From an uncultured Draconibacterium sp. (GTDB lineage Bacteria; Bacteroidota; Bacteroidia; Bacteroidales; Prolixibacteraceae): a stretch of 64,000 nt of DNA. The first letter of the stretch is position 1. Each line of letters begins with the position of its first letter. Positions 36,239 through 45,131 of this stretch are shown piece after piece. The translations under genes were made by a program, and so were the position numbers. Location of the stretch: NCBI GenBank assembly GCA_947492175.1, contig CANLMQ010000015.1, positions 1 through 64,000 of the forward strand, read 5' to 3'. Below the pieces are notes generated by a model that was not told the origin of the DNA, ran no database searches, and saw nothing but the letters and a program-made list of their open reading frames with translations.

Positions 36239-39200
36239 ATGAAAAAAAACAACCGTTTTCTATGGGAATGGAAAATTCCCGGATTACAAAAATTATTAAG
36301 GGTAATGAAACTAACTGTCTTTTTATTACTAATTTCTGTAATTAGTGTGTTTGCTGGAAAAACCTACTCTCAAACAAAAGTGCTAAATCTTAGCATGAAA
36401 AATAGTACTGTAAAAGAAGTGCTTAAGGATATTGAAGCGCAAAGCGAATTTTATTTTATGTACAGCGAAAAACTTGTTGATGTAAACAGGAGGGTATCAG
36501 TTGACATTAAAAATATGAAAATTGATAAAGTGTTAGACGAGCTCTTTGCCAACACTGATATTGTATATAAAGTAAAAGACCGGTTTATTTTACTCACAAC
36601 TCCAGAGATTTCAGGTAGCGACATAAATGTTGAACAAGAAAAGTCAGTTTCAGGAAAAGTTACCGATGAAAGTGGAGAAGCTCTTCCTGGAGTAACAGTT
36701 CTTCTTAAAGGAACTAATAATGGCACAGTAACCGACATTAATGGTAATTACTCGATTACTGATGTACCTGTTAATAGTACACTTTTATTCTCTTTCATTG
36801 GAATGCTTAGCCAGGAAGTTGTTGTTAGCGACCAAAGATCGATTGATGTAACAATGAAGACGGATGCCATCGGTATTGAAGAAGTAGTTGCTGTTGGTTA
36901 TGGTACTCAGCGAAAGGCTAATTTAACAGGAGCAATTAGCTCTGTTAATGTTGAACATTTGGAAGGTAGAGCGATTACTCAAACCTCGCAGGCATTAACA
37001 GGTGAAATGGCTGGAATTTCGGTAAGACAGCGATCCAGTGAGCCAGGAGAAGACGGCGCCGATATTACAATTCGCGGAATGGGAACATTTAGTGGTGCGG
37101 GAAATAGCCCACTGATTATTATTGATGGGGTTGCAACAAGCATTAACTGGATCAATCCTCATGATATAAAAAGTGTTACGATATTAAAAGATGCCGCTTC
37201 CGCGTCTATTTATGGTAGCAGAGCTGCAAATGGGGTAATTCTTATTGAGACAAAAGAAGGAAGAAAAGGTTTCGAAGTAAATTACAGTGCTTATGCCGGT
37301 TGGCAAAAGCCAATAGAATGGCCCGATTTTTTACATTCCTGGGAATATGCCGAAGCTGTTAATGAGGCTTTTACCAATGTAGGTTCAGGTATTGTTTATA
37401 CGCAGGAAGAAATTGAAAAGTACAAATCAGGAACAGATCGGGAGAATTATCCTGATGAGAATCATTATAAAAATGTATTTGGTTCCGGTAGCGGATTCCA
37501 AACCAACCATAATCTTAGTTTTTCAGGAGGTGGAGAAAACAGTACTTACCTTTTTTCTGCAGGTTATCTCGAAAACAATGGTATCGTTGATGAATTTGTT
37601 TCAAAAAAATACAACATCCGGTTAAATATAAATAACCAGATAACCAAAAAATTAAATCTTAAGGTAAACCTGGCAGGTATAAAGAATATCGATTCGAAAC
37701 CGTTAGGAATGCATTCAACTTTATGGGATGGCTCACTTGCCACCGATGTGATGGTTTACAATGCTGCATGGTTTAATGCCACACAACCGGGAAGAAAAGC
37801 TGATGGCACTTACGGTAACTTTTTTTATGCAAGTCCTCTTGCTGCTCTTGACAGTCCTAATAATCGTACTGCAACAACCCATTATCTGTTATCAGATGCA
37901 AAAATAAAATATAAATTGTTGGAGTCGTTGGCTATTACCGGTGAGGCAGCCTATACGTTTAATCAGAATTTTGATAAACGCTTTTATAGTGCTTTTTATG
38001 TAAATGAAACATATACCACAGGTCCTGAGCAATTGAGTGTCAGAAATACGAACTCCAATACACTTACATTACGGACTATGGCTGAGTTCAATAAAACATT
38101 TGGCGACCATAGTGTTTATGTATTAGGTGGTTTTGAGCAGGAAGAATTTCAAAATGATTATGTATATGCATATCGAAAAGATTTCCCTAACAATAATCTG
38201 CATGAATTAAGTGCAGGAGATGCGGATAGTCAGACGAATACAGGAAATGGAACGTCCTGGTCCATTCGGTCTTTTTTCGGAAGAGCACAATATAATTTTA
38301 AAGATAAATATTTACTGGAAGCAAATTTCCGTTACGATGGTTCATCAAGATTCCCGTCTGACAGTCGCTGGGGATTCTTCCCGTCGTTTTCAGGAGCATG
38401 GAGAATTTCGGAGGAAGGTTTCTTTCCTGAAGCAACATGGATGGATCAGTTGAAGCTCAGGGCTTCATATGGGAAATTGGGTAACCAGCAGATCGGACTA
38501 TATCCTTATCAGCAAACTATTGCTGTAGGTAATAACTACCCGATTGGAGGTACAATTACTCCCGGAGCCAGACTAACAACCATTGCAAATGAAGACATTA
38601 CATGGGAAACAACAAATGTTACCAACCTGGGTATTGATCTGACATTATTCAAAGGGAAACTGGATGTAACAGCAGAACTATTCAATAAAAAAACAGAAGA
38701 TATTCTTTACAATATATCTGTTGTTAACTTATTGGGATTATCTCCTGCCGAAGTAAATGCAGGCGAAGTAAGAAACAGGGGATTTGAAATCACTATGAAT
38801 TACAGGAACCAGAAAGGAGATTTTTCTTATAGTATAAGACCAAACTTCACTTACGTTAAAAATGAAGTTGTAAAGTTAGCAACTGTTGAACAGGATATTA
38901 GCAAAGGATTATTTGTGGGAGAACCACTGGGAGCTTTCTACGGATATGTATATGATGGTATGTTCCTTGACCAGGCTGATATTGACAGTTATCCAACACA
39001 GCCCTATTCTGCTTCTCCCGGCCAATTGCGTTACAAAGATATTAGTGGCCCTGACGGTATCCCCGACGGTGTGGTAGATCCTACTTATGATAGAAAAGTA
39101 ATAGGATCAAGAGTACCGAAGTTTATCTATGCATCTACATTCTCAATTGCCTACAAAAATATCGACTTATCAGTTCAACTTCAGGGTGAAGGCGGAATGA

Positions 39201-39610
39201 AAAGAAAGCTGGGAGGATTGACCGGGACAGCATTTCATAATCTTGGAAACATACAAAGGTGGCAATGGGAAGGCAGTTGGGATCCTGCAAATCCTACCCG
39301 ATATCCCGATTATCCGAGACTGGAGTATAAACCCAATACGCTTCCAACAACATGGGAATCAAGTTTCTGGTTAAAAGATGGAACTTTCCTGAAAATTAAG
39401 AATGTACAACTGGGCTATACTTTGCCGCGGAACCTGACAGAGACAGTTGGATTAAAAAATGTTCGCGTATATGCAAATGCCCTTAATCTGTACACTTTCG
39501 ATAAGTATCCCAAAGGGTGGGACCCGGACATTAAAGTAGATGATTGGTTCTGGGGAGCTCATTATCCGTTGGCAACAACTGTAACCTTCGGAGTGGATGT
39601 TAAATTTTAA
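36239..39610 (+). CDS. SusC-family TonB-dependent outer-membrane transporter (with STN domain), PUL C
   Basis: 1123 residues. Signal peptide to about residue 45 (VFLLLISVISVFAGKTYSQ), STN domain about 47-122, regulatory beta-sandwich from SVSGKVTDESGEALPGVT, plug from IEEVVAVGYGTQRK, and a barrel ending TVTFGVDVKF. It sits 18 bp ahead of its SusD partner. The linked enzymes are almost all fucosidases or fucosidase-like, so imported material is probably a fucosylated oligosaccharide. That is inference from neighbours. Confidence 0.96.
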   Translation: MKKNNRFLWEWKIPGLQKLLRVMKLTVFLLLISVISVFAGKTYSQTKVLNLSMKNSTVKEVLKDIEAQSEFYFMYSEKLVDVNRRVSVDIKNMKIDKVLDELFANTDIVYKVKDRFILLTTPEISGSDINVEQEKSVSGKVTDESGEALPGVTVLLKGTNNGTVTDINGNYSITDVPVNSTLLFSFIGMLSQEVVVSDQRSIDVTMKTDAIGIEEVVAVGYGTQRKANLTGAISSVNVEHLEGRAITQTSQALTGEMAGISVRQRSSEPGEDGADITIRGMGTFSGAGNSPLIIIDGVATSINWINPHDIKSVTILKDAASASIYGSRAANGVILIETKEGRKGFEVNYSAYAGWQKPIEWPDFLHSWEYAEAVNEAFTNVGSGIVYTQEEIEKYKSGTDRENYPDENHYKNVFGSGSGFQTNHNLSFSGGGENSTYLFSAGYLENNGIVDEFVSKKYNIRLNINNQITKKLNLKVNLAGIKNIDSKPLGMHSTLWDGSLATDVMVYNAAWFNATQPGRKADGTYGNFFYASPLAALDSPNNRTATTHYLLSDAKIKYKLLESLAITGEAAYTFNQNFDKRFYSAFYVNETYTTGPEQLSVRNTNSNTLTLRTMAEFNKTFGDHSVYVLGGFEQEEFQNDYVYAYRKDFPNNNLHELSAGDADSQTNTGNGTSWSIRSFFGRAQYNFKDKYLLEANFRYDGSSRFPSDSRWGFFPSFSGAWRISEEGFFPEATWMDQLKLRASYGKLGNQQIGLYPYQQTIAVGNNYPIGGTITPGARLTTIANEDITWETTNVTNLGIDLTLFKGKLDVTAELFNKKTEDILYNISVVNLLGLSPAEVNAGEVRNRGFEITMNYRNQKGDFSYSIRPNFTYVKNEVVKLATVEQDISKGLFVGEPLGAFYGYVYDGMFLDQADIDSYPTQPYSASPGQLRYKDISGPDGIPDGVVDPTYDRKVIGSRVPKFIYASTFSIAYKNIDLSVQLQGEGGMKRKLGGLTGTAFHNLGNIQRWQWEGSWDPANPTRYPDYPRLEYKPNTLPTTWESSFWLKDGTFLKIKNVQLGYTLPRNLTETVGLKNVRVYANALNLYTFDKYPKGWDPDIKVDDWFWGAHYPLATTVTFGVDVKF

Positions 39611-39627
39611 TCTAAAAACGATCAGAA

Positions 39628-41247
39628 ATGAAAAAACTAAATAATTTTCTAAAGCGAAGTGGGGGACTTTTCATTGTCTTATCAATTCTTTTCTCTTCAT
39701 GTAATGATGATTTTTTGGAAAAGTATCCACAAAATCAATTATCATCAGGAACTTTCTGGCAAACCGAGGATGATGCAATGATGGCCTTGGTGGGAGTTTA
39801 CAGCGTTAATGCCGGCTGGGAAGGCATGACCGGTAAAGGAGGAATGATTAATGCTGCAGATGATAGTTACGACAAAGATAATAATGCACTTTGGCTGTCA
39901 AACAGCCAGTTAACTTCTTCTCATGGCCAACCTGCCGGATATTGGAGTCGGGCGTGGGCAAAAATTACAGCTTGTAACAATTTTCTGGATAATATAGAAA
40001 ATGTTGAAATGGATGCCGGGAAAAAAGCCGAAATGATTGCCGAAGTTAAGTTTATGCGGGCACATCAGTATTTTTGGATGAGTCAGACTTTCGGTGATGT
40101 GCCATTGGTTACAAAAGTTTTGACCATTGAAGAGTCCAATGAAGTTTCAAGAGACCCTAAATCAAGTATCATCGAATTTGTGTTTAACGAGCTTGAAGAT
40201 GCTGCCAGTCAGCTTCCGGCTTCCAGACCGGCAAGTGAACGGGGGCGGATTATCAAATCTGCAGCCCTGACAATTAAAGGAAGGTTGCATATGGCACAAA
40301 AGCAATGGTCAGATGCGGCAGCAGCTTTTAAACAAATCATTGATTTGGATGTGCATACTATTTACCCGGAATACAAGGATTTATTTCTTGATGGCGAGGG
40401 AGAAACAGCCAGTGAAATAATCTACAGCAGAATTTATCTCGAAGAGGCAGGTTATGGTCATAGTCTTCAAAGAGCTATTAATCCTACAAGATATGGTGGT
40501 TTCCATGAATCAAATGTAAGACAGGATCTTGTAGATGATTATCTTATGAATGATGGAAAGACCATTGAAGAATCACCACTTTATAATCCGCAGAAACCTT
40601 TTGAGAACAGAGATCCAAGACTGTATTATTCGGTATTTTTGCCAGGTTATACTTTGTATCGGGGCGAGGTATATCAATCTCATCCCGACTCGGCAAAAAC
40701 CGACGATACAGTACCTTTTAATAGTTCAAACGGTTATTGTATAAAAAAATATTGTGACGAAGAATTCACCGGGTCCTTTGATCTTTATGGTGGAGATGTT
40801 GTCTATATCCGTTATGCAGAAGTATTAATCAGCTATCTTGAAGCTAAAATAGAAGCAGGAGATAACATTGATCAGATCTTGCTTGACCAGACAATTAATA
40901 TGCTTCGGTCAAGACCATCGGTAAATATGCCTCCTGTAACAGAACTAAATGTTGCCAAACTAAAAGAGATTGTGCGTAGAGAACGCAGGATCGAATTAAC
41001 TTTTGAAGGATTGCGGCTATGGGATTTAATCCGATGGGATATCGTAAAAGAAAAAATGAATGGTCCGGTTGTGGGGATTAAGATTACTGACGATCCTGGC
41101 AATTATACCGGTGCAATTCAGATTAATGAAGATGGCCATTATGTCGCATATACTCACGAGTTTGCCGATAAAAATTATTTATGGCCAATTCCGCAACGTG
41201 AGATTGATATCAATTCAAATCTGGCCCCCAATAATCCGGGATACTAG
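39628..41247 (+). CDS. SusD/RagB-family surface glycan-binding lipoprotein, PUL C
   Basis: A 539-residue lipoprotein (lipobox FSSC, mature start NDDFLEKYPQNQ). The SusD pattern is clear: AWAKITACNNFLDNIENV, VKFMRAHQYFWMSQTFGDVP, YIRYAEVLISYLEAKIE, ERRIELTFEGLRLWDLIRWD and the closing YLWPIPQREIDINSNL. A terminator at 41271-41308 separates it from the enzyme genes. Confidence 0.96.
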   Translation: MKKLNNFLKRSGGLFIVLSILFSSCNDDFLEKYPQNQLSSGTFWQTEDDAMMALVGVYSVNAGWEGMTGKGGMINAADDSYDKDNNALWLSNSQLTSSHGQPAGYWSRAWAKITACNNFLDNIENVEMDAGKKAEMIAEVKFMRAHQYFWMSQTFGDVPLVTKVLTIEESNEVSRDPKSSIIEFVFNELEDAASQLPASRPASERGRIIKSAALTIKGRLHMAQKQWSDAAAAFKQIIDLDVHTIYPEYKDLFLDGEGETASEIIYSRIYLEEAGYGHSLQRAINPTRYGGFHESNVRQDLVDDYLMNDGKTIEESPLYNPQKPFENRDPRLYYSVFLPGYTLYRGEVYQSHPDSAKTDDTVPFNSSNGYCIKKYCDEEFTGSFDLYGGDVVYIRYAEVLISYLEAKIEAGDNIDQILLDQTINMLRSRPSVNMPPVTELNVAKLKEIVRRERRIELTFEGLRLWDLIRWDIVKEKMNGPVVGIKITDDPGNYTGAIQINEDGHYVAYTHEFADKNYLWPIPQREIDINSNLAPNNPGY

Positions 41248-41270
41248 AATTTGAGTACACTTATATAGCT

Positions 41271-41308
41271 AAATCAGGAGCTATCTTAAGGTAGTTCCTG
41301 ATTTTTTT
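41271..41308 (+). terminator. Rho-independent terminator after susD-C
   Basis: A 15-bp stem including two G-T wobbles (AAATCAGGAGCTATC against GGTAGTTCCTGATTT), a TTAA loop and a run of seven T. It ends the sigma/FecR/SusC/SusD unit of PUL C, as 8481-8506 and 23676-23720 do for the other two. Confidence 0.85.
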
Positions 41309-41320
41309 ATCAGTAATAAA

Positions 41321-42832
41321 ATGAAGACTCTAATTAAAGTTCAGAAAATGAAATATTTATATCTTCTTATTTCTCTATTCCTTTCATTGTCGTGCAGCGC
41401 AGATGAAGATGTTTCAGGTCAATCGAAAATTCCTGAAAATGTAATTGTCATCGATTTTGAAAGAAATACCGATAATATTACGGTACTGATGGCAGCCAGT
41501 GCAGAAATGAGTGAGGGCCTGCAGGTAAAATGGCCGGATAAGCCGCCTAAGCATTTTTGGGTAGAAGGATTAGAACAGACTGAAGATTTTCTGGAATGGG
41601 AAATCTATTCAAAAAAAGAGGCTGAATTTTATGTCGATGTACTGCTCAGTTCAACTACTATTGAAAATTTCGAAATCAAAGTAAGCAATAATAAATCGTC
41701 AGCAATGTTTGAGAAAACTACAAAAGGCTGGGATAAAATTGAGGCCGGAATTATTTCTCTTTCTAAAGGAATAAACACCATTTCGCTGAGAAAACTTACT
41801 AATAATTCATCTGTTAGCGTAAAATCGTTGGAATTAGTTGAGAAAAGCAAACGTGCAGCTCAATTGCAACGAATTGAGGAATTTAAAGCCGATACCCAAT
41901 GGCTGTCGGATAGTGGTTATGGATTAATGTTTCAGTTTGGTGCCTGGACATATCCAGAGATAGGTGAGGAAAGAAAGAGTGCAGAAGAGTTGGCAAGAAC
42001 TTTTAACATTTCTGACTTTGTTGACATGGTAAAAGAAACCGGGGCATCATACGTTATCTGGTCTTTAACCTGGTGGGATTATAAAATGATGATGCCGGTT
42101 GAAAGTGTTGACCGAATTATTGGCAACGGAGACCGAACAACGTCGGTAAATTTTATTGAAAAATTGGCAAAAGAGTTGAAGAACAACGGTATCAGTTTTA
42201 TGCTGTATTATCACCTCGGACATGCCAGCCATATGGGAGGTAAAACGGACTGGTGGCAAGCCCAAAAATGGCCGGCACAATTTGCAGCTACCGGAACAGG
42301 CGATCGTGAAATATTCTTTGAAAACTGGTTGTCTGTTGTTGGTGAAATCGGAGAAAAATTAGGAAAGAACCTTGATGGCTGGTGGTTCGATGATGGATTG
42401 ATCTATTATCCGGCGCCTTTCGAAAAAATGGGAGCTGTGGCACGAAGAGGAAACCCCGATAGATTGGTTGCCTACAATTCGTGGATTTGTGCCAGGTATA
42501 CCGATTTTCAGGATGTTTATTTTGGAGAAGGCAGCCATGGTGAGATTTCAGAAGGTAGCGCACTGGTTGGTGGAAACGGAATTTTTACCTCTGGCCCACA
42601 AAAAGGACTATTGCAGCATTCCATGTTTATTATGGAAAATGATTGGGGAGTACATAGTCCTAATCAGCCGATTAATACCCGTGTTAGTAAGGAGTCTTTA
42701 TTGATTTGGTTAAAAAGTGCCTCACAAAGAAATGTTCCACTTTCAATTAATCTGATGATTTGGGAAGATGGTAAAGTCTCTGATACTTCATTAGAGATAC
42801 TTAAGGAGATTAAAGAGGAATTTGAGAAGTAG
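41321..42832 (+). CDS. GH29-like alpha-L-fucosidase-type TIM-barrel enzyme with N-terminal beta-sandwich
   Basis: A 503-residue lipoprotein (SLSC lipobox). An alternative ATG at 41348 gives a tighter signal peptide. Residues about 35-180 look like a carbohydrate-binding-type beta-sandwich (VIVIDFERNTDNITVLMAAS onward). The barrel follows from about 195 (SGYGLMFQFGAWTYPEIG, ASYVIWSLTWWDYKMM, ISFMLYYHLGHASHMG). LDGWWFDDGLIYY places D357 at the GH29 nucleophile position. The usual KHHDGF histidine motif is replaced by IWSLTWWDYK, so this is a divergent GH29 relative and could release something other than plain L-fucose. It opens the enzyme operon of PUL C. Confidence 0.72.
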   Translation: MKTLIKVQKMKYLYLLISLFLSLSCSADEDVSGQSKIPENVIVIDFERNTDNITVLMAASAEMSEGLQVKWPDKPPKHFWVEGLEQTEDFLEWEIYSKKEAEFYVDVLLSSTTIENFEIKVSNNKSSAMFEKTTKGWDKIEAGIISLSKGINTISLRKLTNNSSVSVKSLELVEKSKRAAQLQRIEEFKADTQWLSDSGYGLMFQFGAWTYPEIGEERKSAEELARTFNISDFVDMVKETGASYVIWSLTWWDYKMMMPVESVDRIIGNGDRTTSVNFIEKLAKELKNNGISFMLYYHLGHASHMGGKTDWWQAQKWPAQFAATGTGDREIFFENWLSVVGEIGEKLGKNLDGWWFDDGLIYYPAPFEKMGAVARRGNPDRLVAYNSWICARYTDFQDVYFGEGSHGEISEGSALVGGNGIFTSGPQKGLLQHSMFIMENDWGVHSPNQPINTRVSKESLLIWLKSASQRNVPLSINLMIWEDGKVSDTSLEILKEIKEEFEK

Positions 42833-42862
42833 TTTATTCTAATTGTGAAAAAAGCGACTTCC

Positions 42863-45130
42863 ATGAAAACATTATTATTTTTCCTACTTTTTTGCTCTAT
42901 GCAATTTTCTTATGCAATTGCATACTATGTATCTCCCGGAGGAAACGACAAGAATACTGGAACAGTGCATGCTCCTTTCAAAACGATTAAAAAGGTTGCC
43001 TCTCTTTTACAACCGGGAGATACATGCATTTTACGAGGTGGTATCTATCGGGAAACAGTTAACTTGTACAGAGGAGGATCTGAAGAGAAATCAATAACGT
43101 TTATGGCGTATCCGACTGAAGTCCCGGTTTTGTCGGGGAACGAGGTTATTACTGGCCAGTGGGAGCATTTTAAAGGCACCATTTTCAGAATCAGATTAGA
43201 ATCAGATTTGGATATTCAACAAGTTTTTGTTGATGGAGCCCTAATGACCTGGGCTCGCTGGCCAAATGCATCATTTAAAGAACGATGGAGTTCCGATAAA
43301 TGGAAGATGGCTAGTTCTGAAAGTACTTTTGGAGTACTTAGAGACCAGGATTTAGCCGGAACGAATATTGACTGGACAGGTGCAGTTGTTACCTTAAATA
43401 CGAACCCAAACTGGAATAAATGGACAGCTGTGGTTGAAAACCATGCCAAAGGGAAGGATCATTTCCAGTACTCAACAGCACTTCAGTGGAAACAGTTTTT
43501 AAAAGCTTCCGCAGGCCGTGGTTCCTATTATCTCAGTGGGAAGCTCGAAGCATTGGATGCCCCAGAGGAGTGGTTTTATGATAAAAGATCAGGATATTTC
43601 TATATCTACATGCCAGAAGGAAACAACCCATCAGAAAATGTTGTAGAAATTAAACTTCGCAACTATGGTTTTTATTTCGAAAGAGGTAATTTCATCAAGC
43701 TGCAGGGAATTCATTTTTTTGGGTGTACGTTTAATTTCCGCGAATGCAATAATTGTATCGTTGACAGGTGCCATATACGGTTTCCCAATGCGGCACGTAC
43801 CCTTGATGAGTTAAACATGCCATCCAAACCAACAATTTGTACACAGATGATCGGTCATCATAACTCCGTAATCAACTCAAGCCTTGCATTCAGTCCTACT
43901 TTCGGACTACGTATGCTTGGTTCATTTAATCTTGTGGAAAACAATCTGATTTACGATATAAACTGGGTGGGATCACTCGCTTACGCCAATGTTTGGATGG
44001 GAAGCCTGGAAGATAATTATTCCTGGGAAGGTGCTTTGAAATACGAAGGGATATTAGCCGAAACTGTAACACAGGCAACTTCCGAAGAATTAACAAAAGT
44101 AAGGTGGGGCGGCTCAACCGGCAATATAGTTGCTGTGCACGATCCCGACAGGGCAAAGCCGGAAGGTAATTGTATCGTCCGTAGAAACACCCTTTTCGGT
44201 TCCGGGAATATTGTATTGGGATTTTTCGAACAGCCCAACTATAACATCAGTTATAACCATGTTTACAATGGTGGATTTTTTGTGCATGATGTTTCTATGA
44301 TTTATACAACTCTGCCTCAGGTTAGGGGATCTGTTATTCATCACAATTGGGTTAATACGAAGTATAAGCTGTGTATCCGTGCAGATGACCAGTCCAGAGG
44401 GGTTTGTGTTCATCATAATGTAATGTGGGGATCAAGTAAAGGAAGTTTGGTCGTAAAAGGAGAAGAAAATAGTGTTTACCACAATACTACGCTAAAACCT
44501 AAATCTCCATCGAACTGGGGATTAAATGTTCAGGTATGGCCGGAGCCGGACAAACCACATTACCGAAAGTTGTGGCCATTGTTAGATGAGCAAAACAAGC
44601 ATACACCAGTTTGGAATAATTTAACTCATAAGATAACCGATCACCATATTGGCAGACTCTATCCTGCTGATGATCCTCGACTTTCTAACAACCTAGTTAT
44701 TGCCAACCCGGATTCTCTATTGGTTAATTCAACCGGAATGGATTTTCGTCCCTGTGAAGGTTCTCCCTTGGTAGATGCTGCCAGACGAATTGAAGGGATC
44801 AATGATAATTATATAGGAAAAGCACCAGACATAGGTGCCTATGAATTGGGTGGAGAATATTGGATACCCGGGTACCAAAATTTTATTTGTAAATATGATT
44901 CTGCCGAGAATAATAAATCAGGGCTACAGACTCTTTTGGTTACTTTAGCTATGCCTCCTCTCCATCCGATTAATGTCATTGCAAAGAGTAATCATAAAGA
45001 TGTTAGCATAACAAAAGGAGAGAAGCTGTTATTTACACTTGAGAATTGGATGGTTCCTCAGGCTGTTGAATATTCAACTCCTCAAAAAATAGAAATAAAC
45101 TATGCAGTACAACTCAATTTTGAAAAATAA
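42863..45130 (+). CDS. Secreted right-handed beta-helix glycan-active enzyme
   Basis: 755 residues from ATG 42863, which opens a good signal peptide (LLFFLLFCSMQFSYAIA). GTG 42845 is an alternative start. The mature protein begins YYVSPGGNDKNTGTVHAPFK, the standard opening of beta-helix (DUF1565-like) glycosidases and lyases. It continues with many NxxxxNN-type helix turns (NNCIVDRCHIRF, HHNSVINSSLAF, SFNLVENNLIYD) and an inserted beta-rich domain around 100-260. It is related in architecture to the GH141-like gene that follows. No reliable catalytic assignment is possible. A glycosidase acting on fucose- or uronate-containing chains is the best inference from position. Confidence 0.75.
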   Translation: MKTLLFFLLFCSMQFSYAIAYYVSPGGNDKNTGTVHAPFKTIKKVASLLQPGDTCILRGGIYRETVNLYRGGSEEKSITFMAYPTEVPVLSGNEVITGQWEHFKGTIFRIRLESDLDIQQVFVDGALMTWARWPNASFKERWSSDKWKMASSESTFGVLRDQDLAGTNIDWTGAVVTLNTNPNWNKWTAVVENHAKGKDHFQYSTALQWKQFLKASAGRGSYYLSGKLEALDAPEEWFYDKRSGYFYIYMPEGNNPSENVVEIKLRNYGFYFERGNFIKLQGIHFFGCTFNFRECNNCIVDRCHIRFPNAARTLDELNMPSKPTICTQMIGHHNSVINSSLAFSPTFGLRMLGSFNLVENNLIYDINWVGSLAYANVWMGSLEDNYSWEGALKYEGILAETVTQATSEELTKVRWGGSTGNIVAVHDPDRAKPEGNCIVRRNTLFGSGNIVLGFFEQPNYNISYNHVYNGGFFVHDVSMIYTTLPQVRGSVIHHNWVNTKYKLCIRADDQSRGVCVHHNVMWGSSKGSLVVKGEENSVYHNTTLKPKSPSNWGLNVQVWPEPDKPHYRKLWPLLDEQNKHTPVWNNLTHKITDHHIGRLYPADDPRLSNNLVIANPDSLLVNSTGMDFRPCEGSPLVDAARRIEGINDNYIGKAPDIGAYELGGEYWIPGYQNFICKYDSAENNKSGLQTLLVTLAMPPLHPINVIAKSNHKDVSITKGEKLLFTLENWMVPQAVEYSTPQKIEINYAVQLNFEK

Positions 45131-45131
45131 A

